Position numbers and translations under genes: made by a program. Below, piece by piece: positions 43,319 through 50,930 of a stretch of 64,000 bases of DNA. How positions within the stretch are numbered: the stretch's first letter is position 1; each line of letters starts with the position of its first letter. Below the pieces are notes generated by a model. The model worked only from the letters and a program-made list of their open reading frames with translations. It made no database searches and had not been told where the DNA came from. Source of the stretch: Caulobacter endophyticus (GTDB taxonomy: Bacteria; Pseudomonadota; Alphaproteobacteria; Caulobacterales; Caulobacteraceae); contig NZ_JARQWV010000010.1 of assembly GCF_029543245.1 (NCBI RefSeq), positions 124,001 to 188,000 on the forward strand, in the 5' to 3' direction.

Positions 43319-44296
43319 ATGCGCAGCGCGATCCACAACGTGTTCGGCGATCCGGCCGAAGTCCTGGCCCTGGCCGACAGCCCCGTTCCCGAGCCCGGTC
43401 CCGGCAAGGTGCGGGTGCGCACCCTGCTGTCGCCGATCCACAACCACGACCTTTGGACCGTGCGCGGCAACTACGGCTACAAGCCCGCCCTGCCCGCGAT
43501 CGGCGGCAGCGAGGCGGTCGGCATCGTCGACGCCGTCGGCGAAGGCGTCGATGCGGCCCTGGTCGGCCAGCGCTTCGCCGTAGCCGGCGTGCACGGCAGC
43601 TGGGCCGAGTACTTCGTCGCCTCGGCCGCCGGTCTCGTGCCCGTGCCCGACGCCATTCCCGACGAGGCCGCCGCCCAGCTGATAGCCATGCCGTTCAGCG
43701 CCATCACCCTGCTCGAGACCCTCAATGTCGAGGCCGGCGACTGGGTCGCCCAGAACACCGCCAACGGCGCGGTCGGCAAGACCCTGGCCATGCTGGCCAA
43801 GGCCCGCGGCGCCAACGTCATCAACCTGGTGCGCCGCGACGCGGGCGTCGCTGAACTGGCGGAGCTCGGCATCGACAACGCCGTCTCCACCGCCGACGCC
43901 GACTGGAAGAAGAAGGTCGCCGAGATCACCGGCGGCGCGCCGATCAAGGCCGCCGTCGACTCCATCGGAGGAACCGCCTCGGGCGACATGGCCGACCTGT
44001 TGGGCGAGAACGGCCTCTTGGTCTCGTTCGGCTCTATGACCGGCGAGCCGATGCAGATCTCGTCGGGCACGGTGATCTTCAAGCAGCTGACCGTGAAGGG
44101 CTTCTGGGGCTCGACCGTCTCGGCCAACATGGCCCCGGACCTGCGTCGCAAGCTGATCGGTGAACTCTTGACCCAGGTGGCGACCGGCAAGCTGAAGCTG
44201 CCCACCGACGGCGTCTACGGCCTCGACCAGGTGTCCGACGCCGTGAAGGCCTCGCTGACCCCGGGCAAGACCGGCAAGGTGCTGCTGCGGCCTTGA
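43319..44296 (+). CDS. Zinc-independent quinone/enoyl oxidoreductase (MDR family)
   Basis: 325 residues behind AAGGAGA. Medium-chain dehydrogenase/reductase fold: GroES-like N-terminal half with VRVRTLLSPIHNHDLWTVRG near 30 and LPAIGGSEAVGIVDAVGEGV near 62, and a nucleotide-binding part with NTANGAVGKTLAMLAKARGA near 145. The structural zinc cysteines are missing, as in quinone oxidoreductases and mitochondrial-type enoyl reductases. Probably reduces electrophilic enals or quinones with NADPH under control of the TetR gene upstream. Confidence 0.85.
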   Translation: MRSAIHNVFGDPAEVLALADSPVPEPGPGKVRVRTLLSPIHNHDLWTVRGNYGYKPALPAIGGSEAVGIVDAVGEGVDAALVGQRFAVAGVHGSWAEYFVASAAGLVPVPDAIPDEAAAQLIAMPFSAITLLETLNVEAGDWVAQNTANGAVGKTLAMLAKARGANVINLVRRDAGVAELAELGIDNAVSTADADWKKKVAEITGGAPIKAAVDSIGGTASGDMADLLGENGLLVSFGSMTGEPMQISSGTVIFKQLTVKGFWGSTVSANMAPDLRRKLIGELLTQVATGKLKLPTDGVYGLDQVSDAVKASLTPGKTGKVLLRP

Positions 44297-44310
44297 TGCA
44301 CTCCTGTTTC

Positions 44311-44419
44311 GTCATCCCGGGCGAAGGCGCGTAGCGCCGTAGACCCGGGACCCAGGGGCCGGCGCATTGCGGTTGCTCCTGGGTCCCGGCTCTCCGCTTC
44401 GCTGCGGCCGGGATGACGA
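44311..44419. repeat. Intergenic palindromic repeat, type c, copy 1
   Basis: Outer arms GTCATCCCGGGCGAAGGCGC and GCGGCCGGGATGAC, inner arms ACCCGGGACCCAGGGGCC and TCCTGGGTCCCGG, in inverted orientation. A second copy lies at 50024-50135. It separates two converging genes. Confidence 0.85.
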
Positions 44420-44432
44420 GCTATTTGAGCCT

Positions 44433-45011
44433 CTACTTCAGCAACGCCCTCAGCTGCGCCAGCCCCCGCTCGGGCGGGCTGCCATAACCTATCGGCTCGA
44501 CGAACTGGCCCTTGGCGTCGAACAGGTAGACCGCCGACGAGTGGTCGACCGTGTACTCCCCACCCTCGATCGCCACCTTGCGGTGATAGACGCGGTAGGC
44601 CTTGGCCGCCGCGTCGGTCTGGGCCGTCGTGCCGGTCAGGCCCCGGATGCGGTGATCGAAGTTCGACAGATAGAGCTTCAATTGCTCGGGCGTGTCGCGC
44701 TCGGGGTCGACCGAGACGAACACCACGTTCAGCTTGTCGGCGTCGGGGCCCAGGTCCTTCAGCCAGCCGGTCATCTCGGTCAGGGTCGTGGGGCACACCT
44801 CCGGGCAGAAGGTGAAGCCGAAGAAGATCGCCGTCGGCTTGCCCAGCAGGTCCTTCTCGGTGACGGCCTTGCCGTTCTGGTCGACCAGCTGGAACGCTCC
44901 CCCGACCTTGGCCGAGGCGTTGGCCTTGGCGTGTTCGGCCGTGCGGTCGCAGGCGGCCAGGGGCGCGGCGCAGATCAGCGCCGCCAGGACGAGTTTGGAC
45001 AGGATACGCAC
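44433..45011 (-). CDS. SCO1/SenC-family copper chaperone lipoprotein
   Basis: 192 residues from GTG 45011, two bases after the upstream stop and behind GGGAGG. A lipobox is visible (LAALICAAPLAAC, Cys near residue 22), so it is a membrane-tethered periplasmic protein. The thioredoxin-like copper site is FGFTFCPEVCPTTLTEM near 70 with the distant His in EYTVDHSSAVYLFD near 158. SCO proteins deliver copper or reduce cysteines in assembly of the CuA centre of cytochrome oxidase. Last gene of the copper operon. Confidence 0.93.
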   Translation of the reverse strand: MRILSKLVLAALICAAPLAACDRTAEHAKANASAKVGGAFQLVDQNGKAVTEKDLLGKPTAIFFGFTFCPEVCPTTLTEMTGWLKDLGPDADKLNVVFVSVDPERDTPEQLKLYLSNFDHRIRGLTGTTAQTDAAAKAYRVYHRKVAIEGGEYTVDHSSAVYLFDAKGQFVEPIGYGSPPERGLAQLRALLK

Positions 45012-45013
45012 GT

Positions 45014-45469
45014 CTACTTGCCTCCCACGGCCTTGACCGGCGCGTTGATCGTCACCGGCGGGGCCGACTTGAACCGCAGGGTCAGCGGCACGCTGGCGCC
45101 CACCGCCAGATCGATCTTGGGACCGATCACCATCAGGTGCTCGGCCCCGGGCTTCAGCGCCACGGCCTGGCCGGCCGGCAGCGGCAGGCCTTCCGAGAGC
45201 TTGCGCATACGCATCACCCCGCCGTCCATCGACATGGTGTGGATTTCGGCCCGGGCCGCCGCCGGGGTTTCCACCGACACCAGCTGATCGGCGGCCGAGG
45301 CGGTCAGGGTCAGGTAGCAGCCGCCGGCCGGCGCGCCCTTGGGCGCGGCCCGGCACCAGGCGCCCTCGACGGCGACCTTGGGCGCCACCCGGGCGGGCGG
45401 CGCGGCCTGGGCGGCGAGCGGCAGGGTCGCCAGCACCGCCGCCGCGATCATCAGTTTCGAAAGGGTCAT
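45014..45469 (-). CDS. Periplasmic copper chaperone PCu(A)C
   Basis: 151 residues from ATG 45469, with AGGAG six bases upstream. Signal peptide LSKLMIAAAVLATLPLAAQA. The PCu(A)C copper motif H(M)x10Mx21HxM is present as EIHTMSMDGGVMRMRKL near residue 80 followed by GAEHLMVIGPK near 110. It binds Cu(I) and hands it to cytochrome oxidase subunits together with SCO1. It lies between the TonB-dependent receptor and the SCO1 gene. Confidence 0.94.
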   Translation of the reverse strand: MTLSKLMIAAAVLATLPLAAQAAPPARVAPKVAVEGAWCRAAPKGAPAGGCYLTLTASAADQLVSVETPAAARAEIHTMSMDGGVMRMRKLSEGLPLPAGQAVALKPGAEHLMVIGPKIDLAVGASVPLTLRFKSAPPVTINAPVKAVGGK

Positions 45470-45496
45470 CACGAACTCCTTGGGGGAAGGATAGCG

Positions 45497-47542
45497 TCAG
45501 AACGAGACGGTGACGCCGCCGAACACCGAGCGGCCGTCGCCGGGCCAGACGGCTGCGGTGACGGCGGTCCAGGTGGTGGCCGCCTGGACGTTGGAGACAT
45601 AGGCCTCGTCCGTCAGGTTGCGGGCGTCGAGGAACAGCGAGACCTTGTCGGTCGCCTTCCAGCCGGCGTTGAGGTTGAGGATCGCGTAGGACGGCGCGGT
45701 CCTGGTGTTCTTGTAGTCGATCCATTGGTCGCTGGCGGACCACTCCACCGACGGAGCCAGGAACCAGCCGGCGGCTGCGTCATAGCGCAGCTCCGCCCGG
45801 TAGAAGTGCTTGGGCACGATGGGCAGGCGGTTGTCGCCGTACTGGGCGTCGCCGTCGAAGCGGAAGTCCGACAGGGTATAGGTCTGGCGCAGGCGCCAGC
45901 GCGGCGCGAAGGCCCAGTCCAGCGCCGCCTCGATCCCCTGGTGGATCGTGTCGTCGGCGTTGAAGGTGGCGGCCGGGTGCTGGCTGTCGACGGCGAACTG
46001 CAAGAGCTCGTTCTTCAGCTTGGCGCGATAGGCGGTCAGGTCGTAGGTGAACGCTCCGCGATGGCCGCGCGCGCCGGCCTCGGCGGTCCAGGCCTCCTGC
46101 GCCCGGATCGGCGCGAAGCCCACATTGCTCGGCGACAGCGAGCTGAAGTTGGGTGGCTCCACCGAGCGGGTGACGTTGGCGAACAGCTGCGAACCGTCGT
46201 CGCCCTGCCACAGCACGCCCACGCGCGGCGAAACCCACTCGTAGTCCTTGTCGGCCGTCAGGTTGAAGGTCGAGGCCACGGCCGGAACCTTGAAGCTCTG
46301 GTAGTCGCGCTCGGCCCGGCCCCAGGTCAGGCCCCCGACCAGGATCACGTGGTCGGTGACGAAGAGGCGCCCTTCCCCGAACACGTCGGCGGCCTTGGCG
46401 TTCTGCTGCGCCAGCGACTGCAGCGCGCCGCGTCCGCCCCGGACGTTGGTATAGAAGGCCGAGTCCAGGTCGCCCTGGCGGTACCAGGCGCCCAGATAGG
46501 CGTCGGCCTTCAGCCCGCCGACTTCGCCGTCCCAGTCCAGCCGCCCGAAGGCGCCGTAGTTGCGGCTCTGCTGGTCGATGACCTGGAAGATCGGGTGGTC
46601 CAGGTCCTTCCACACCGCATAGACCGCGCCCTGGAACACCGTGTGCTCGTCCAGCCGCCAGGTCGTGCGCAGCGAGCCGCGCAGGCCGCGCTGGTTGCGG
46701 GCCTGGTCGTTGGCGAGGCTGGCGGCGGCGCTCTGGCGCGGATTGGCCTGGAACTGGGCCAGGGTCAGGGCGCCGGGGATTTCCTGGGCGATGTTGGAGC
46801 CGTTGAGGATGAAGCGCACCTCGCGGTCCTGACCGAAGCTGCGCCCCAGGTTCAGGGTGGCGAACTGGATGTTCTGCTGGCTCTGCGAGCGCCAGCCCTG
46901 GCTGGTCTGGTTGGTGGCGGCGGCATAGAGATCCCAGTCGCCCTTCTCGCCGGCGATCGCGGCGTGCTCGCGGATCAGGCCGAACGAGCCGCCGTCGACG
47001 CGCAGGCGGGCGTTGAAGCCGGCGTCCTTGCCCGTGGGCGTGACCATGTTGATCGCCCCGCCCAGCAAGGCGCCGCCGAAGCGCAGGGCGTTGCCCCCGC
47101 GATAGACCTCGGCATAGCGGGTGTTCAGCGGGTCGGCGATCTGGCTGTCGCCATAGCCGTCGGCCTCGTTCAGCGGCACGCCGTCCTGGGCCAGCAGCAG
47201 GCCGCGATTGTGGCTGGCGTTGCCTATCCCTGAGCCGCGGATCGAGATGCGCACGTCCCCGCCCCACTTGCGCTGGGCGTAAACGCCGGGGGCGTCGCGC
47301 AGCATGTCGTCCAGCGCCAGGGCCTGGCGGCTGGCATAGGCCTCCTGCGAGATCACCGACACCGCGCCGGGGGTCTCCGACAGGCGCTTGCGGGCGTCGG
47401 CGACGACGGAGGGGTCCTCGGCGTTGCGGCGGGCGGTGACGATCACCGACGAGACGACGCCTTCGCTGTCGTCGGGCGCGGCCAGGGCGGCGGCGGGCGC
47501 GAGCGCGGACAATGCGCAGGCGGCCAATAGAACGGATTTCAT
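45497..47542 (-). CDS. TonB-dependent receptor of the copper operon
   Basis: 681 residues. Signal peptide LLAACALSALAPAAALAA, TonB-box region SSVIVTARRNAEDPSVVAD near 31, plug with ALDDMLRDAPGVYAQRKWGG and DVRISIRGSGIGNASHNRG near 75-110, VYRGGNALRFGGALLGGAINMV near 145 (given in part), and a barrel ending in FGGVTVSF. Its place between a DUF2946 gene and PCu(A)C/SCO1, as in the pcu operon of Bradyrhizobium, points to copper uptake across the outer membrane. Copper specificity is inferred from context. Confidence 0.88.
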   Translation of the reverse strand: MKSVLLAACALSALAPAAALAAPDDSEGVVSSVIVTARRNAEDPSVVADARKRLSETPGAVSVISQEAYASRQALALDDMLRDAPGVYAQRKWGGDVRISIRGSGIGNASHNRGLLLAQDGVPLNEADGYGDSQIADPLNTRYAEVYRGGNALRFGGALLGGAINMVTPTGKDAGFNARLRVDGGSFGLIREHAAIAGEKGDWDLYAAATNQTSQGWRSQSQQNIQFATLNLGRSFGQDREVRFILNGSNIAQEIPGALTLAQFQANPRQSAAASLANDQARNQRGLRGSLRTTWRLDEHTVFQGAVYAVWKDLDHPIFQVIDQQSRNYGAFGRLDWDGEVGGLKADAYLGAWYRQGDLDSAFYTNVRGGRGALQSLAQQNAKAADVFGEGRLFVTDHVILVGGLTWGRAERDYQSFKVPAVASTFNLTADKDYEWVSPRVGVLWQGDDGSQLFANVTRSVEPPNFSSLSPSNVGFAPIRAQEAWTAEAGARGHRGAFTYDLTAYRAKLKNELLQFAVDSQHPAATFNADDTIHQGIEAALDWAFAPRWRLRQTYTLSDFRFDGDAQYGDNRLPIVPKHFYRAELRYDAAAGWFLAPSVEWSASDQWIDYKNTRTAPSYAILNLNAGWKATDKVSLFLDARNLTDEAYVSNVQAATTWTAVTAAVWPGDGRSVFGGVTVSF

Positions 47543-47662
47543 CTTCAGGTCCTTGGGCCGCGCCTTGCGCGACCATCAGCGGGCGGATCAGGCCACGCGG
47601 TCTCGCGCGGCGTTGCGAGCCCGGCGCGCGGCCGGGCGCTCCACCGGTCACGAGACCGGCGG

Positions 47663-48085
47663 TCAGATCAGCAGGCTGGGAGGACCTCTGGCCGGCAGCG
47701 GCGGCGCGGCCAGGCCCCGGCCGGGGGCCAGATGGACGACGCGGGCAGGCTGCGGCTGGTCGGCATAGGCGACGAACTCGACTGGCGCGACGGCCAGGTC
47801 GGCCGGCGGCGCGCCCATGGCCACGCCCAGGGCCGCGAAGGCGCAGGGCGCGTCGGCGGGCTTCTCGTCCGAACCGTCCTTGTGGTGATCCAGGCGCTCG
47901 CCGGGCGCGACGACCATGGCCCCCTGGCCGGTGCACAGCACCAGGGCGAAGGGCAAGGCGTTGCGGGGCTCCGGCGCGGTCATGAAGCCGGCCGGGATCA
48001 GCACCTTCAAGGCGACCGCCAGCGCCGCGAGCGTCATGAAGACGGCGCGGGCGTTCGTCCAGCGATGGAAGGTCGGCCGGGTCAC
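47663..48085 (-). CDS. DUF2946-like small secreted or membrane protein
   Basis: 140 residues from GTG 48085; an ATG at 48037 would also give a signal-like start. After a hydrophobic N-terminal segment (FMTLAALAVALKVLIPAGFM) come a Cys in ALVLCTGQGAMVV near 50, two adjacent His in LDHHKDG, and a second Cys in DAPCAFAALG. This spaced Cys/His pattern fits DUF2946 proteins, which accompany copper receptors. First gene of the leftward copper operon, 120 bases before the receptor. Confidence 0.65.
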   Translation of the reverse strand: MTRPTFHRWTNARAVFMTLAALAVALKVLIPAGFMTAPEPRNALPFALVLCTGQGAMVVAPGERLDHHKDGSDEKPADAPCAFAALGVAMGAPPADLAVAPVEFVAYADQPQPARVVHLAPGRGLAAPPLPARGPPSLLI

Positions 48086-48185
48086 CCTTCAGGCTTTAGC
48101 TCAAGCAGCGCGGGTTGTCCTTGGACATTCGGTCCCAGCCACATCATCCCTGGCGCGAAACACGGCGCGAGGTACAACCGAACCC

Positions 48186-49982
48186 ATGATCGACCGTCGT
48201 TCTTTCCTCGCCTCCGCCGCCGCCCTGGCCGCGCCCCTCCCCGCCCTGGCCCGCGAGACCGAGGGCGAACGGCTGACCGCCGTGCTGGAGGGGCTGATCC
48301 AGAAGGCGATGCTCGACTCGCCGCAGCTGATGACGCTGACCGGCATGGACGCCGGCCCCAACGCCGCCGCGCGCGGCAAGCTGGACGACCGCTCGCCGGC
48401 CGGGATCGCCCGCACCCGCCAGCTGTTCGTCGATCTTCAGACCCAGTTGGCCACCTTCGACGCCAAGGCCCTGACCGGCATGGACCGGGTCAACCACCGC
48501 TCGGCCGCCTATCTGGCCGACACCACCTTGCAGAGCTACGCCATGCCGTTCGGCGATCCGAACGTCGGCGTCGCCGTGCCCTACGTCGTCTCGCAGCTGT
48601 CGGGCGCCTATCGCGCCGTGCCCAGCTTCCTGGCCGACACCCATCCGGTGAAGACCAAGGATGACGCCGAGGCCTATCTGTCTCGCCTGTCGGCCTTCGC
48701 CGGACTGCTCGACCAGGAGACCGCCCGCGCCCGCGCCGACTTCGCCAAGGGGGCCACCCCGCCCGACTTCGTGCTGCGCACCACGCTCTCGCAATTCTCG
48801 GCCCTGCTGGCGCCGGCTCCGGCCAGGTCCGAGCTGGTCACCGGCCTGACCCGCCGCACCGCCACGATCCCCGGCGACTGGGAGGCCCGCGCGACGAAGA
48901 TCGTCGAGGCCGAGGTCTATCCGGCCCTGCGCCGCCAGGCCGAGCTGCTGACCGCCGCCCTGCCCACCGCGACGCACGATGCGGGCGTCTGGCGCCTGCC
49001 GGACGGCGAGGCCTACTACCGCTACGCCGTGCGTTCGGCGACGACCACCGACCTGGCCGGCGAGGAGATCCATCGCCTCGGCCTGGAACTGGTGGCCCGG
49101 TTCAACGCCCGCGCCGACGCCATCCTCAAGGCCCGCGGCCTGACCAAGGGCCCGGTCGGCGCCCGCATCGCCGCCCTGCGCCGCGATCCGGCCAACCTCT
49201 ATCCCAACGACGAGGCCGGGCGCGCCGCCCTGCTGGCCGACCTCGAGGCCAAGACCCAGGCCATGCGCGAACGCCTGCCCGGCTATTTCGGCCGCCTGCC
49301 CAAGGCCGGGGTGAAGATCCAGCGCATCCCGCCGTCGATCGAGAGCGGCGCGCCCGGCGCCTACTACACCCCGCCCAGCCTGGACGGCTCGCGCCCCGGC
49401 CTGTTCTCGATCAATCTGCGCGACACGGCCGAGCAGCCGCGCTTCGATCTGCCGACCCTGGTGTTCCACGAGGCCATTCCCGGCCACCACCTGCAAAACG
49501 CCCTGATGATGGAGGCGCCGGGCATTCCCACCCTGCGCCGCCTGCCGATCTTCTCGGGCTATTCCGAAGGCTGGGCGCTCTATGCCGAGCAGTTGGCCGA
49601 CGAGATGGGCGCCTACAAGGACGACCCGCTGGGCCAGTTGGGCTACATCGCCTCGATGCTGTTCCGCGCCTCGCGGCTGGTGCTCGACTCCGGCATCCAC
49701 GCCAAGCGCTGGGGCCGCGAGAGGGCCATCGCCTACATGTCGGACACCCTGGGCGACGCCGAAAGCTCGGTCACCCGCGAGGTCGAGCGCTACTGCGTCC
49801 AGCCGGGCCAGGCGTCGAGCTACATGCTGGGCTGGCGCACCTGGACCGACAGTCGCGCCCGCGCCGAAAAGCGCCTGGGCGACAAGTTCAGCCTGAAGGG
49901 CTTCCACGACACGGGCCTGACCGCCGGCACCATGCCGCTCGACGTCCTGGCCTCGGTGATCGACGAGTGGCGGGGAAGTTGA
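48186..49982 (+). CDS. DUF885-family secreted peptidase-like protein
   Basis: 598 residues. The N-terminus MIDRRSFLASAAALAAPLPALA is a probable Tat signal (RRSFL). The catalytic-looking block is TLVFHEAIPGHHLQNALM near residue 430 (an HExxPGHH variant of a zinc peptidase site) with a downstream GYSEGWALYAEQLADEMG near 458. Another family block is GAYYTPPSLDGSRPGLFSIN near 390. DUF885 proteins are thought to be metallopeptidases; the substrate is unknown. A related copy lies at 61534-63333. Confidence 0.88.
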   Translation: MIDRRSFLASAAALAAPLPALARETEGERLTAVLEGLIQKAMLDSPQLMTLTGMDAGPNAAARGKLDDRSPAGIARTRQLFVDLQTQLATFDAKALTGMDRVNHRSAAYLADTTLQSYAMPFGDPNVGVAVPYVVSQLSGAYRAVPSFLADTHPVKTKDDAEAYLSRLSAFAGLLDQETARARADFAKGATPPDFVLRTTLSQFSALLAPAPARSELVTGLTRRTATIPGDWEARATKIVEAEVYPALRRQAELLTAALPTATHDAGVWRLPDGEAYYRYAVRSATTTDLAGEEIHRLGLELVARFNARADAILKARGLTKGPVGARIAALRRDPANLYPNDEAGRAALLADLEAKTQAMRERLPGYFGRLPKAGVKIQRIPPSIESGAPGAYYTPPSLDGSRPGLFSINLRDTAEQPRFDLPTLVFHEAIPGHHLQNALMMEAPGIPTLRRLPIFSGYSEGWALYAEQLADEMGAYKDDPLGQLGYIASMLFRASRLVLDSGIHAKRWGRERAIAYMSDTLGDAESSVTREVERYCVQPGQASSYMLGWRTWTDSRARAEKRLGDKFSLKGFHDTGLTAGTMPLDVLASVIDEWRGS

Positions 49983-50023
49983 GGATCGGCGCTCCCTAGA
50001 GCGCCATCTCACCCAAACGGCTC

Positions 50024-50135
50024 GTCATCCCGGAAAGCCCGCAGGGCTTATCCGGGACCCAGGGGCGGGCGCACCGCAGGCGGCCCCTGGGTCCCGGCTC
50101 TGCGGCCCGCTACGCGGTCCTCCGGCCGGGATGAC
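50024..50135. repeat. Intergenic palindromic repeat, type c, copy 2
   Basis: Outer arms GTCATCCCGGAAAGCCC and CGGCCGGGATGAC, inner CGGGACCCAGGGGCGG and GGCCCCTGGGTCCCGG, same build as 44311-44419. Between two converging genes. Confidence 0.87.
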
Positions 50136-50160
50136 GCGTGAAGTATCCGCCCCTTTGCCG

Positions 50161-50691
50161 CTAAGCCGGCGCATAGGTCAGCCTGACGGTCTCCTCCCCG
50201 ATCCGCATGCTGTCCACCAGCCGCAGCTTGGGCCTGGATCCCGCGAAAAACGGCGAGCCCTCGCCCAGCACCACGGGGTGCAGGTAGATCTTGTATTCGT
50301 CGATCAGGCCAAGCGCGGTCAGGCTACGGGCTAGGTCGGGCCCGCCGACCTCGATCACTCCGTCATGGCTGTCCTTCAGCGCCCGGACGGCTGTCTCCAG
50401 GTCGCCCTCGAGCAACGACGCGTTCGGACCCACCGACTTCAGCGAGCGCGACACCACCCATTTCGGACAGCCGCGCCAGGCCGCCGCGAATTCGCGCCGA
50501 GGCCCGTCCCAATCAGGATGGTCCTCGTCCCAATAGCTCATGATCTCGTAGAGGCGACGCCCATAGAGGCTGCCCGTCAGGCTCCGCGCCTGGTCGACGA
50601 AGTATTGGAACAGCACGGGATCCGGACCGAAACCCGCGTGGTCGACATAGCCGTCGAGGGACTGGTTCATTCCGAAGACGAGCTTGGCCAT
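50161..50691 (-). CDS. RibD C-terminal/dihydrofolate-reductase-like protein
   Basis: 176 residues from ATG 50691, with GGGGAG seven bases upstream. The DHFR-like start MAKLVFGMNQSLDGYVDHAG, a LTGSLYGRRLYEIMSYWDED block near 38, KWVVSRSL near 75, and the NADPH-loop EVGGPDLARSLTALGLIDEY near 113 place it in the RibD_C family. These proteins share the fold of riboflavin reductase and DHFR but their substrates are mostly unknown. No linked pathway genes are seen. Confidence 0.88.
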   Translation of the reverse strand: MAKLVFGMNQSLDGYVDHAGFGPDPVLFQYFVDQARSLTGSLYGRRLYEIMSYWDEDHPDWDGPRREFAAAWRGCPKWVVSRSLKSVGPNASLLEGDLETAVRALKDSHDGVIEVGGPDLARSLTALGLIDEYKIYLHPVVLGEGSPFFAGSRPKLRLVDSMRIGEETVRLTYAPA

Positions 50692-50890
50692 GGCGATCTC
50701 CCCGGCCTCTTCGAAGGGCCTGGCGGGAGGTTGCGCGGAAAAGCGGCCGGGCGCAAAGCCCCTGCCTCGGCCCAGCTTTGCGGCCACGCAGCAACTCGCT
50801 ATTAAGAGTCACTTGCATTAAGGCGGAAAGGCGACCAAAAGCGTCGCCGTTCGGCGAAGCGCTCTGTCGGGAGTCGCTCGCCCATGCAGT

Positions 50891-50909
50891 GCGAATGATT
50901 CTTATTCGC
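50891..50909. promoter_or_regulatory. Fur-like box upstream of the heme-type receptor
   Basis: GCGAATGATTCTTATTCGC has perfect 6-base inverted ends and resembles a Fur box (AATGATTCTTATT core). It lies 22 bases before the receptor ATG, next to an AT-rich ATATATAC stretch that can act as -10. Iron limitation should derepress the receptor and tonB. Confidence 0.7.
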
Positions 50910-50930
50910 TATATATACGGGGATAGTCGT

